From: Pictodentalium vernedei
Lineage: Eukaryota > Mollusca > Scaphopoda > Dentaliida > Dentaliidae
Length of the DNA stretch: 64,000 bases
Direction of reading: 5' to 3'
Assembly: GCA_031216915.1 (NCBI GenBank)
Contig: CM062296.1
Span: 64,324,148-64,388,147 of the forward strand
The notes beneath the pieces are model-generated. The model was not told where the DNA came from, did not search any database, and saw nothing but the letters and a program-made list of their open reading frames with translations. Shown here in pieces: positions 22,581 through 32,128 of the stretch. The position numbers and the translations under genes were made by a program. How positions within the stretch are numbered: the first letter of the stretch is position 1; each line of letters starts with the position of its first letter.

Positions 22581-23180
22581 ATGACAGAATACGTGGTTAA
22601 AAACGTGAACATATCCGCAGGACAGAGGAAGAAACTTAAGAGAGCGTTAACAACTCGAGGCGAGGCGGTGAGATTCAAATTCGAGAGGAGAGGCGGTCAG
22701 GATTCGATCGCCTGGACCAGAAGTCAAATCAAAAGGATGGAGAAAGCGATTCGCGGTGGAAGAGGGTTGACGGTGAGAATGAGTCCCGCTCAATTGAGAT
22801 ACAATTTGAGAATGAAAGGTGGTTTCCTACCGCTATTGGCAGGAATAGCCGCAAAAGCATTACCCTTCGCCACAAAGGCACTACCCTTTCTCGGAAAGAC
22901 TCTCGGCATGGGAGCTCTCACGGGACTTGCTAGTTCGCCAGTTGAGAAATTAATGGGTGGCAGCGGACTGTTTTTGAAGAAGGGAGGAGCCGTGTGTCGC
23001 GTTCACGTACACGACAGCGGTAAAGGATTGTATCTAGAACCCGTTAGAGGTGGCAACTCTCTGAGAGGAAACGGTCTCTATCTGAAGAGTGGACGGAACG
23101 TCGAGCGACTCGGCAAGGGTTTGTTGCTCGGTGAGAATTCGCCATTTAAGAACATACCGATTTTGAATATGTTATTATAA
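22581..23180 (+). CDS. Polinton hydrophobic GLYL-repeat protein (candidate pX/pVI-like virion protein)
   Basis: An intact 199-codon frame from ATG 22581. The N-terminal 75 residues are basic (SAGQRKKLKRAL, RSQIKRMEKAIRGGRG). Residues about 79-112 form a hydrophobic Ala/Leu/Gly segment (LPLLAGIAAKALPFATKALP) able to enter membranes. The tail repeats GLFLKKGG, GLYLEPVRGG, GLYLKSGRN and GLLLGENSPFKNIPIL. I recognise the GLYL tail from other invertebrate Polinton-like loci. A membrane-active internal capsid protein analogous to adenovirus pVI/pX is the working idea. A poly(A) run (22434-22459) precedes it. Confidence 0.55.
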   Translation: MTEYVVKNVNISAGQRKKLKRALTTRGEAVRFKFERRGGQDSIAWTRSQIKRMEKAIRGGRGLTVRMSPAQLRYNLRMKGGFLPLLAGIAAKALPFATKALPFLGKTLGMGALTGLASSPVEKLMGGSGLFLKKGGAVCRVHVHDSGKGLYLEPVRGGNSLRGNGLYLKSGRNVERLGKGLLLGENSPFKNIPILNMLL

Positions 23181-23234
23181 TATAAAATTATATAAAATAT
23201 AAAATCATAGAAAGTATAAAATAATATATTTAAA

Positions 23235-23677
23235 ATGGGTAAAAAGGTGGAGAAACAAATTTATCACCTGGATGAAAAGGTGGAGAAACAATTTGACGAT
23301 AATGACGAACATCGCAAGCCAGAGAGCGAAAAAATAAAAAAATGGTTAGACGCTAATGATGGATATCTAAGGAAAGAACTAATGAAAGAGATAGATGAAG
23401 CGCGGGATAGACGGTTGAGAATGAGACGATGCTTTCCACGGTCACCACTACCTCTGAAAAGAATGGTAATGATGTGAGTGTTACCAAGAGATGCACAACA
23501 TTCGTTCATAATTATGATTCGGATAAACAAAAATGTTGCCATAAACGTATCACATCACAAAGAAAAAGAAAAAAAGAAAAAGAAGAAACAACGCTGAAAT
23601 TTGAGAGAAAAGGAAACATTATAATATATTATGATGATAGTGAAGAAGAAGGAAAACAAAAAAAAAAAAAAAAGTAA
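23235..23677 (+). pseudogene. Polinton small charged protein, probably frameshifted
   Basis: An 80-codon frame from ATG 23235 repeats DEKVEKQ and is Lys/Glu-rich. A second frame to 23677 is Lys-rich with an acidic YYDDSEEEGKQ end. They overlap at 23429-23477 in different frames, as expected if one small gene carries an indel. No function can be proposed. Confidence 0.35.
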
Positions 23678-23722
23678 TGAGATCTAAAGATGATCTTATT
23701 ACTTTTTTTTTTTTTTTTCATT
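23655..23722. terminator. Hairpin between converging Polinton genes, copy 1
   Basis: A(n)GTAATGAGAT-CTAAAGATGA-TCTTATTACT(n): a stem of GTAAT(G)AGAT with flanking poly(A)/poly(T) that extends the pairing. It lies between the plus-strand gene ending at 23677 and the minus-strand gene ending at 23754. A second GTAATGAGAT hairpin lies at the other convergence point. Probable bidirectional 3'-end signal, by position. Confidence 0.5.
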
Positions 23723-23753
23723 TTTCTTCGCTAAAAATCAATCACTCTATTGT

Positions 23754-24203
23754 TTATATTTCCAAGTCCATTATTAGCATGTTGACACTCGTGTCTTCTC
23801 CTTTTTCGAAAATGTGTTGAATGTTTATCTTTACTCTTTTGAGTTTTTTTACATCGGTCAACTCGCTCTCACCACCCAATTTCTTCACGAGTTCGAATGA
23901 GATGTTTGGAAATATGTAATTTCCATAGGGCAACGACAAATCGTCCTTGTCGAATTCTCTATCTTCGGTGATGACGATGTTCTGCAGATCGCTTTGGTAC
24001 TCGTAAATCAAATCGAGCGCGGCTTCATCCAATTTCAAAGGCATCTTATATTTCTCGTATTTGTGCTTTAAGCCCTTCGTCTCGACCTCGTTCAATTCGA
24101 TGGGATCATGTCGTTGTAATCTATAGATTTTATGACCGAATTTCTTATACGTTTCGACTCGTTTCAATTTCAATTCACATCTTTTAGGTGTTGTTGTCTT
24201 CAT
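23754..24203 (-). CDS. Polinton paralogue A, unknown function
   Basis: An intact 149-codon frame from ATG 24203. It is about 60-65% identical by eye to the neighbour at 24395-24844 over its whole length. Shared segments are TTTPKRC, HDPI-LNEVE, LDEAALDL-YEYQS, VKKLKRVKINI and the C-terminal DLEI. Lys/Glu-rich with no signal peptide or membrane segment. Not recognised. It reads against the genes on its left and has a TATA-like AT stretch upstream (24255-24275). Confidence 0.6.
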   Translation of the reverse strand: MKTTTPKRCELKLKRVETYKKFGHKIYRLQRHDPIELNEVETKGLKHKYEKYKMPLKLDEAALDLIYEYQSDLQNIVITEDREFDKDDLSLPYGNYIFPNISFELVKKLGGESELTDVKKLKRVKINIQHIFEKGEDTSVNMLIMDLEI

Positions 24204-24394
24204 GATCGATTATTTAGTATTTAAATAATAATTTGTTTAAAAAGTTTTGTTTTTTTACTCTTTATATATATAAAAAAGTTGTTTTTTTTAATTTTTAATT
24301 TTCTTTAATGTAAAATTTTTTTAGTAAAAGTTTTTTTTTCTCTTTATATATATATATATAAAAAGTTAAATTTTAATTTCAATCTCTCTATTGT

Positions 24395-24844
24395 TTATAT
24401 TTCCAAGTCCGTTATTTGCAAGTTGACATTCGTCATTTTACCACATACGAAAATGGTGTGAATGTTTATCTTTACTCTTTTGAGTTTTTTTTCATAGGCG
24501 AATGCGCTCTCACCACCCGATTTCTTCACGAGTTCGGGTGAGATTATTGGATATATGTAATCTCCATAGGACAACAATAAATCACCCCTATCGAATTCTC
24601 TGTCTTCAGCGACGATGATATTATTCAGCAGTTCGCTTTGGTACTCGTAAAACAAATCGAGCGCGGCTTCATCCACTTTCAAACACATTCGATATTTGTG
24701 GTAGTAGCGCTCTAAGTCCACCATCTCGACCTCATTCAATTTGATGGGATCGTGTGGTTGTAATGTATAGATATTAAAACTGGATTTCTCATACCCTTCG
24801 TCTCGTTTCAATTTCAATTTGCATCTTTTAGGTGTTGTTGTCAT
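24395..24844 (-). CDS. Polinton paralogue B, unknown function
   Basis: An intact 149-codon frame from ATG 24844, tandem duplicate of paralogue A. The intergenic sequence after each stop is also similar (CTATTGTTTATATTTCCAAG before both ends), showing that the duplicated unit included 3' sequence. Unique changes include a Cys in MCLKVDEAAL and in IFVCGKMT. Function unknown; both copies being open suggests either use or recent duplication. Confidence 0.6.
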   Translation of the reverse strand: MTTTPKRCKLKLKRDEGYEKSSFNIYTLQPHDPIKLNEVEMVDLERYYHKYRMCLKVDEAALDLFYEYQSELLNNIIVAEDREFDRGDLLLSYGDYIYPIISPELVKKSGGESAFAYEKKLKRVKINIHTIFVCGKMTNVNLQITDLEI

Positions 24845-24939
24845 GATCGATTATTTGGTTTTTATGAATTCTTGCAAATAATGTATATTTTAAATTTTGT
24901 ATTTAAATAATAATTTGTTAAAAAAAAAAAAAAGTTTCT

Positions 24940-25017
24940 CTTTATTTCTCTTTATATATAAATAAAAGTTAAAAAAAAAAAAAAAATTCTTACAAACTCA
25001 ATTTTGAGGTAAAAACA
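24940..25017 (+). promoter_or_regulatory. TATA-like promoter and leader of the IAP-like gene
   Basis: TCTCTTTATATATAAATAAA (24947-24966) lies about 55-70 bases upstream of the ATG, followed by an A-run and ATTCTTACAAA. CTCTTTATATATA also occurs near 24258 and 24339, and TTCTTACAAAATG directly starts the gene at 25802. Confidence 0.4.
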
Positions 25018-25650
25018 ATGAACAAGTCCAAACATCCGAATTATAGTCTAGAATGTGCAAGACTTCAAACGTTTAAAAATTGGCCTTCGCATCTCGCTCA
25101 AAAACCTGAAGATTTAGCCACCGCGGGTTTCGTTTACGTGGGTAGAGGTGACAAAGTCAAATGTTTTTGTTGCGACATACATTTGATGAATTGGGAACCT
25201 CACGATGTACCTTTCCTAGAACACATAAGTAATATTGAAAAAGGCAAATGCGATTATTTGAATAAGATCCTAACGTTGGGATTGATCAAAATCCAAGATG
25301 AAGAGAGGGATAGAGACAAAAACCAAAAATTATTGATGGATATGTTACAACTCGGATACACCAGAGAACAATTGTACAATGCGTTAAACAAAGCGAACAA
25401 GACCCTGTCTCAATTCATGACTTTAGAACATCTCATCAAATTCATGGTGGAAGCGGACGAGTTATCGTCACTCGTCGAAAACAAACCGAGTAAAACGTTC
25501 ACCACCAAGTGTCTGGTCTGCGAAGGTGTCGCAAACATCTTGTTTCTACCGTGCGCACACCTGCGTTACTGTAGAGAATGTCATTCCAAAGACGAGAAAA
25601 CGTGTTCGGTTTGCGAGCGAGAAATAAAAGCGGTCTTAAATTGTTTTTGA
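25018..25650 (+). CDS. Polinton IAP-like protein: BIR, UBA-like helix bundle, RING finger
   Basis: An intact 210-codon frame from ATG 25018. Residues about 8-85 form a BIR domain: RLQTFKNWP, AGFVYVGRGDKVKCFCCDIH, NWEPHDVPFLEH and a closing Cys. The His-to-last-Cys spacing is eight residues, against six in most BIRs. Residues about 100-145 (LQLGYTREQLYNALNKANKT) look like a UBA domain. Residues 163-207 are a C-terminal C3HC4 RING (CLVCEGVANILFLPCAHLRY, then C-x2-C and CSVC). The architecture is that of inhibitor-of-apoptosis ubiquitin ligases. In a virus-like element it would be expected to restrain host cell death, by analogy with other viral IAPs. It is preceded by TCTTTATATA and TTCTTACAA motifs. 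The gene could have been captured from a host. Confidence 0.85.
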   Translation: MNKSKHPNYSLECARLQTFKNWPSHLAQKPEDLATAGFVYVGRGDKVKCFCCDIHLMNWEPHDVPFLEHISNIEKGKCDYLNKILTLGLIKIQDEERDRDKNQKLLMDMLQLGYTREQLYNALNKANKTLSQFMTLEHLIKFMVEADELSSLVENKPSKTFTTKCLVCEGVANILFLPCAHLRYCRECHSKDEKTCSVCEREIKAVLNCF

Positions 25651-25801
25651 ATAAAAACACATTAAAGAAAAAAAAAATTGAATTTAAAATTTAACTTTTT
25701 TTTTTTTTTTTTTTTTATTATATATTTAAAAAGAGTAAAAAAGCAAAACTTTTTAACAAATTATTTAATACAAAATTCAAAAAAAAAAAAGTTCTTACAA
25801 A

Positions 25802-28800
25802 ATGAAACAAACAGATAAAAAAAAATTGGAAAATTTAAATGAGAAAACCATACCACAGTTAAACGAGATTTGTAAACTATTAAAAATTTCACATTTCAGA
25901 AATCATAGAACTAAATCAAAAAAGATTGATGTCATACAGAAACATTTGGGAAACAATGGAAAGGCAAACAAAATGCTGATAGCAACGATGTCAAAAAATG
26001 CATCGGTTGTGAAAAATGAGAAGAAGAAAAAGATAGTAAAAGGAATCGAAATGCCAATGTCGAAAAAAACAAAAACGTTTCGATTGTGAAAAATAAGAAG
26101 ACGACTAAACGAAAAGCCATTGAAGAAGAACTTCAAGTTTCCAAAGAAAAGAAAAATGAAAACGAGTGATGCACATCAGATTCTAGGCAAACGAGATATA
26201 TCGAGCGAACTTCAATGAGCAATAGACGAAGGGAAAGGAGAAGAATATCTAGCGCAACTCACCGCGGAACTATTTCAATCAAAGTCCATGGAATGGGAAA
26301 GTGCGATCAAAGGTATTTTTAAAACTTTCGACGTGGTTCCCTCATTGAAGAAAATCGATCCGAAATTGTTCATGGAACGGGTGAAGAAAAAAGTATTGGA
26401 TTTGTTTCGCAAACACATGAACGTGGGACTAAAAATTAAGATGATACTCCATTGCGTGATGAATAAAATCGACGTGAAGTCCGGCGAGAGCATCGTGAAA
26501 AATGCATATTTCAGATCTAACGTCGAACCCTTATTTCGAGGTTCAGATTTATCGGACGTTTTCGAAAAGATGAAAGACAAGATGTTGACGTCTCTCGCGA
26601 ATTATCAACATGAAGGTAGTAATTGGACGTTCAGTGAGATGTTGAAACTCGAAATTCACATAACTAAAAACGATTTGTTGAAAGGGTCTTCCTACGTGAA
26701 ATTACCGTATTTCCTAGCAAAAAAACACGCCGTGATCAACGTGAAAAATAAAGATGATCAGTGTTTTAAATGGGCAGTCATTTCCGCTTTACACCCTGTC
26801 AAAATGAACATCGAAAGAGTTTCTTCTTACGAGGTAACTTCTAAAAATCTCGATTGGACCAGAGTGACTTTTCCAACGCAGTTAAAACACATCAAACGTT
26901 TCGAGGCACAAAATCCCACCATAGCGGTGAACGTCTTGGGATGCGATGAAAAACAAAATTTCTATCCTCTCAGATTGACTTCGTATCTCGGAAGAGATGA
27001 TTATTTTATTATTGATTTCGAATGGTGACAATCGTCATTATTGTTGGGTTAAACATCCGAGTCGATTACTGTTGAAACAAAATAATAATCATAATGGAAA
27101 GATATCTTTATGTTACAATTGCATGAACGTGTTTCACAGCGAAGACTCGTTGGCGAAACATCAGGAATATTGCAATGAAAATCAAGGTGTCGCCGTCGAA
27201 ATGCCCAAACCCAACACCATCGTGAAGTTTGAAAATCACAATAGAAGGTTAAAAGTACCATTCATCGTGTACGCCGATTTCGAATGTTTCACCACGAAAA
27301 TGAGTTCCTGTCAACCCAACGCTCTTCAAAGTTACGTCGAAAAATATCAAAAACACATACCTTCAGGCTATTGCATTTACGTGAAATGCGCTTTCGACTC
27401 GCAACACGACATGGGTCCCTTCACCTACACGAAACAGTATGAAGATGACGATGTGGCTCAAAGGTTTGTGGAAGAGTTAGAATGGAAACTTCAAATGTTA
27501 TACAATAAATTCAAAACTCCGGCAAAAATGATCATCACGCGAGAGCAGCAGGACGAAAATAACAGAGCCACCGAATGTCACATATGCAGACCATCGTTCG
27601 ATGAGAATTCGGAGGAAAATAAGAAGGTCAGAGACCACGATCATTACACGGGTCTGTATCGCGGTCCGGCTCACAGCAAGTGTAATTTAAAATATCGAGA
27701 CGCCGCTTTCTATCCGGTTATGTTTCACAATCTCTCGGGTTACGACAGTCATCTGTTCGTGAAAAATCTCGGCACCTCACACGAAGAATTAAATTGCATC
27801 GTGAACAGCGAAGAAAGATACAGTTCCTTCATGAAATGGAAGCTCATGGAGAAGAAAAGTGTAATCGATGGAAATACGTTGAAAGAAAAAATAAAATCCA
27901 TTCGTAGATGCATACGTTTCATCGACAGTTTTAAATTCTTGTTGACCGCTCTGGAAAAATTAGTTGATAACATGAGCAAGGATAAATTTAAAATCACGAA
28001 CGAACATTTCAGAGAACGAGTAGATGTCATGTTGAGGAAAGGAGTCTATCCTTATGATTACATGAACGATCTAAAGAGATTTGAAGACACCGCACTACCT
28101 TCGAAAGAAGATTTTTATCCGAAATTATATGAATCCGACATTTCCAATGAGAATTACGAACACGCCAAAAACGTGTGGAAATCATTCGATATGAAAACCA
28201 TGAGAGATTATCACGATCTCTACCTGAAGACCGACGTTCTGCTCTTGGCAGACGTGTTCAAAAATTTTCCAGACGTCTGTTGTCGAAATTATGATCTGGA
28301 TCCCGCTTGGTATTTCACCGCACCCGGTCTGGCATGGGATGCTCTGGTGAAGACCACCGAAGTCCAATTGGAATTATTATCCGACGTGGACATGTTGCAC
28401 ATGTTCGAAAGGGCTGCGAGAGGTGGTGTCTCGATGATCTCTCACAGATATTCTGAAGCTAACAATCCCTACATGAAAGAAGGTTTTGATTCGAAACGAT
28501 CGACTAAATACATACAGTATTGGGACGCCAATAATCTGTACGGTTGGGCTATGAGTCATCCTTTACCGATTGGAAATTTCAAATGGGTGAAGGAACCGGA
28601 AGAGATGCAAAAATGGAGAGACTATCCTTGCATTTTAGAAGTCAATTTGAACTATCCGGAAGAATTACATGATCCACACAACGATTATCCGCTAGCTCCC
28701 GAACGAATGGAACGGAACGAAGGAGACGAGGAAAAACTCATTCCCAATTTATTTAACAAACGTAACTACATCGTCTACAGCGAGAATTTGAAACAGTACG

Positions 28801-29714
28801 TCGATTACGGAATGAAATTAGTCGACATACATCGCATCATTCGATTCGACGAAGAGCCTTGGATGAAAAAATACATCGATCTCAACACGAATCTCAGAAC
28901 TCGAGCTGAGAACGATTTCGAAAAAGATTTCTTCAAACTGATGAACAACTGCGTGTACGGCAAATCGATGGAAAACATCAGGAAGAGAACTGACGTTCGA
29001 CTCGTCACGTCTTAGAAAAGAGCTAAAAAATTAGTGGCGAAACCCAATTACAAACACCGAACCATATTCGGCAAAAATCTAGTGGCCGTTCACATGCAAA
29101 AGACGCACCTGAAGTTCGACAAACCGTATTATCTAGGACCGATCATCTTAGATGTCAGCAAGCGATTGATGTACGAGTTTCACTACGATTATGTCAAACG
29201 AAAATTTGGCGACAAAGCCAAACTACTGTTCACCGACACAGACAGTTTAGTTTACGAGATAGAGACGAAAGATGTCTACCGAGATATATCTCCGGACGTG
29301 GCCGAGTGGTTCGACACGAGCAATTATCCCGTTGATCATCCATCCAACATTCAATCAAACGACAACAAGAAGGTGTTGGGTAAATTTAAGGACGAGAGCG
29401 GCGGTAAACAGATTGTCAAATTCGTGGGCTTGAGACCCAAACTGTATGCTTATCGTCTAGAAGATGATGAAGAGATCAAGAAGTGCAAAGGAGTTAAAGC
29501 GTGCGTGGTGAAGAAAAACATCTCTTTCCAAGAGTATAAAGATTGTCTGTTAGGAAGTGGTCCGGTGTATAAGACTATGAAATCGATTCGAAGCGAAAAT
29601 CATGACTTGTATACCGAAATAGTCAACAAGATTTTGCTGACGGCCGATGATGATAAGAGATTCGTGTTAGACAATAAAATAAGCACTTTGGCACTCGGAC
29701 ATTGGACTGCGTAA
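25802..29714 (+). pseudogene. Polinton protein-primed DNA polymerase B with N-terminal SAP-like domain, several breaks
   Basis: One reading unit from ATG 25802 (directly after TTCTTACAAA). TGA stops fall at 26087-26089 and 26216-26218, a frameshift lies between 26997 and 27028, and a TAG at 29013-29015. Residues about 10-50 resemble a SAP DNA-binding motif (TIPQLNEICKLLKISHF). After the shift: a Cys/His motif (CYNCMNVFHSED), exonuclease I in VYADFECF (about 27273), an HNH-like CHIC...RDHDHYTGLYRG...CN segment, NLSGYDSHLF (Exo II), polymerase motif A DANNLYGWAM (about 28525), motif B NNCVYGKS (about 28942) and motif C FTDTDS (about 29230). This replicates the linear genome from a terminal protein in the Polinton family. 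All catalytic motifs survive, but the stop before motif C would inactivate it. Total about 1300 codons, a normal size. Confidence 0.9.
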
Positions 29715-29897
29715 GTAACTATAGATGATATGAATGGGGATGATTGGATTCTAGATACGATTGTGGATGATAAGATTTCAGATATGATTGTGGATGATAG
29801 GATTCCAGAAAATCAAGAAGAATTAGATGAATACAAAATTATAGAAATCGATAGTGACATCGAGAAAGTTAGTTTAAAAAGAAAAAGAAAAAAATAG
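29715..29897 (+). other. In-frame acidic/basic extension after the polymerase stop
   Basis: The polymerase ends GHWTA-TAA at 29714. The same frame then stays open for about 60 codons to TAG at 29895-29897, with a repeated IVDDKISDMIVDDRI pattern, an acidic segment and a final KRKRKK. It may be a lost C-terminal tail, a separate small gene (ATG at 29730) or chance. Confidence 0.35.
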
Positions 29898-29965
29898 AAA
29901 AAAAAAAAATAACGTCATTCTTAGTGAATTATAATAAAATAAATAAAAAAAAATTATACTTATTT

Positions 29966-30400
29966 ATGAATAAGAAAATAAAGATATCCGTAGAAGGTGT
30001 CGTCTTACCTAACGAACCCCTATCCAACATCGATCTGTTGAATGCGGCAAAAGATTTGAAAATCAAAGATTTTCTAGGAGTGTTTTCCAGAGATGCCTTG
30101 CCGAAGAGAAGACCTCGACAATCGGAATGCAGAATTTTAAATCTAGATGATTCATCGGGTGAAGGCACTCACTGGGTGGCGTGGATGAAGAATGGGAAGA
30201 AGAAAAATTATTATTTCGACAGCTACGGAATCTCGCCGCCAAAAGAAATAAAGAACTATTTCAACAAACCGATGGTTCATTACAACATGGAACAAGTGCA
30301 ATCACCACATCAAGTGTTTTGCGGTCACCTGTGTCTCTACGTTCTCAAGAGATGGTCTGAAGGAGATCGATTTCAAGACATTCTCAATGATTTACATTAG
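29966..30400 (+). CDS. Polinton adenain-type cysteine protease
   Basis: An intact 144-codon frame from ATG 29966 (ATG AAT AAG). The start is chosen because the upstream frame is low-complexity. Catalytic residues of the adenovirus-type (C5) protease are all visible: His69 in EGTHWVAW, Asp85 in YYFDSYGI, Gln112 in EQVQSPHQ and Cys119 in VFCGHLCLYVL. In this family the enzyme cleaves capsid precursors during virion maturation. It sits between the polymerase and fibre-like genes. Confidence 0.85.
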   Translation: MNKKIKISVEGVVLPNEPLSNIDLLNAAKDLKIKDFLGVFSRDALPKRRPRQSECRILNLDDSSGEGTHWVAWMKNGKKKNYYFDSYGISPPKEIKNYFNKPMVHYNMEQVQSPHQVFCGHLCLYVLKRWSEGDRFQDILNDLH

Positions 30401-30549
30401 AGAGAGATTTTTTTTTTTATAGTATATATAAAGATAAAAAATTATTTTAAAAAAATTTTAATCGAATAAAAACGAAAAATAAAATAACATAGTTCATTTT
30501 TTTAATAAACTGCGTTTTGAATATATTTTTTCTAAAAACAAAAAAAAAT

Positions 30550-31917
30550 CCTTACAACAACATACCAGTCGATAAATTTGGTAGAAGTGACGATGAAAAA
30601 GTCAACCCGAGAAAGAAGAGGAAGACGTTCGAAGTCGACGATGGTTACGACGTTGCCAACTTGGACGAACGTTACGTTCGGAGATACGAACCTCGAGAAG
30701 AACCTTTGAACATGAACGATAAGAAGCTCTACAATCTTCCCGAGCTGATAGATCTTGCAGATGCTGTGACTAAAAAATACGTCGACAGGGGTAACGCCGA
30801 TTTTGAACGAATCCTGCTGGATAATTATGTGGATAAAACCATGACCGACGATCTCGATCTGAAATCCAAACGTTTGGTGAACGTCGCGAATCCCTTAGAT
30901 CCCACCGATGCCGCGACCAAGAAATACGTGGACGACTCTCACGCGAGATTCAGCAAACACCTGAGAAATAGATGCGTTCTGAAAACGATGCACTTAGAAT
31001 TGAACGTCAATTCTAACAAGATAACGAACGTGGCCACTCCCATGAATCCCAAGGACGTGGCGACCAAACACTACATAGATCTGGAACAGAGAAAGTCTGA
31101 CAGACGAGAAATGAAATCGGATCTGAATGCGGGATTCCACAAGATATTGAATCTGTCGAAGATCGACGACACGGATGCGGACTCAACCACGGTCAACAAG
31201 GGCTACGTAGATTCTGCCGTGATACAATCGCAAGAATACCTAGAATCACAAGTGGACGATCTCTACCTGAACAAAGAATCTGGCGGAACCATGGAGGGTG
31301 GCATCAACATGAACGGTCACAATTTATTCGGTCTCGATCACGATCCCGAATTCGATTCCAGCACGGTCATCAGAAAGTACGTGGACGACAACTCGGTCTG
31401 GAGAAAGGGCGACATCATGGAAGGTAAACTAGACATGGGTGGACACGCGCTCACGAATCTACCGGAACCCGTGAACATGACGGATGCCTGCACCCTGATT
31501 TCGGTGGTGGAGAAAATCAAATATGCTAGACAATTGATCACCATGTGGGTCGAAGAGGCCGGCACCTTAGATGAGGGAAAAGCTGAGTGGTCTTTCGGAA
31601 ATGGAAGTAGCGGATCGAAACACGGTCAGGTGGGATATCCCATGCCGTTGGGAGGTGAAATCCTTCGAATGAGTCTGGCTTCCTCGGATTTGAATAACAG
31701 AGCGGTCGTCAATCTCATGGTGAATGGTGTAGAGAGCGATAAGAGATACAGCATCGAAAAGACTGAGAATCAACACGCGAATGTTAGCACGTTCGGCACA
31801 CCTCTCAAAGTGAACGCCGGAGACAGGATTAATTTCGTCACGAAAACCAATAATCCCAAAGCTGCCACTTCCGTGGTGAGTCTACTGATCGAACTGGATC
31901 CTTTGAACAAACAGTGA
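30550..31917 (+). CDS. Polinton fibre-like protein with KKYVD repeats; start codon not intact
   Basis: Open frame of more than 450 codons ending TGA at 31915-31917. The visible N-terminus has NNIPVDKFGRS and a basic KKRKTF. It then carries repeated blocks, each ending in a short D-A-(A/V)-T-K-K-Y-V-D motif: DAVTKKYVD near 30755, DAATKKYVDD near 30908, DVATKHYID near 31055, STTVNKGYVD near 31186 and SSTVIRKYVDD near 31357. The same motif is widespread in phage and virus fibre shafts. The last 130 residues form a Gly-rich, beta-type head. The probable role is host attachment. No ATG precedes the first repeat: ATA stands where a start would follow TCCTTACAACAAC (30548-30560). The first ATG is near 30712. 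Confidence 0.75.
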   Translation, partial: PYNNIPVDKFGRSDDEKVNPRKKRKTFEVDDGYDVANLDERYVRRYEPREEPLNMNDKKLYNLPELIDLADAVTKKYVDRGNADFERILLDNYVDKTMTDDLDLKSKRLVNVANPLDPTDAATKKYVDDSHARFSKHLRNRCVLKTMHLELNVNSNKITNVATPMNPKDVATKHYIDLEQRKSDRREMKSDLNAGFHKILNLSKIDDTDADSTTVNKGYVDSAVIQSQEYLESQVDDLYLNKESGGTMEGGINMNGHNLFGLDHDPEFDSSTVIRKYVDDNSVWRKGDIMEGKLDMGGHALTNLPEPVNMTDACTLISVVEKIKYARQLITMWVEEAGTLDEGKAEWSFGNGSSGSKHGQVGYPMPLGGEILRMSLASSDLNNRAVVNLMVNGVESDKRYSIEKTENQHANVSTFGTPLKVNAGDRINFVTKTNNPKAATSVVSLLIELDPLNKQ

Positions 31918-31941
31918 ACGCGTGGAAAATAATGAATTAAA

Positions 31942-32092
31942 AAAAAATAATGTGTGATTATTAAAAACAAAAAAAAAACCAAAAAAAAAAGTAATGAGAT
32001 ATGGAGAGATGTTCAATCTCTCTAGATCACATTACTTTATTTATTTTTTTTTTGTTTTGTTTTTAATAATCACACATTACTTTTTATTTTTA
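31942..32092. terminator. Large hairpin between converging Polinton genes, copy 2
   Basis: AATGTGTGATTATTAAAAAC (31948-) pairs with GTTTTTAATAATCACACATT (to about 32079). Inside it GTAATGAGAT...GATCACATTAC (31991-32036) forms a second stem. It separates the fibre-like gene from the major capsid gene, which run toward each other. The GTAATGAGAT core is shared with the hairpin at 23655-23722. Confidence 0.6.
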
Positions 32093-32128
32093 TTTTTTTT
32101 TTTAAATTTTTTTTCACACACTCATCTC

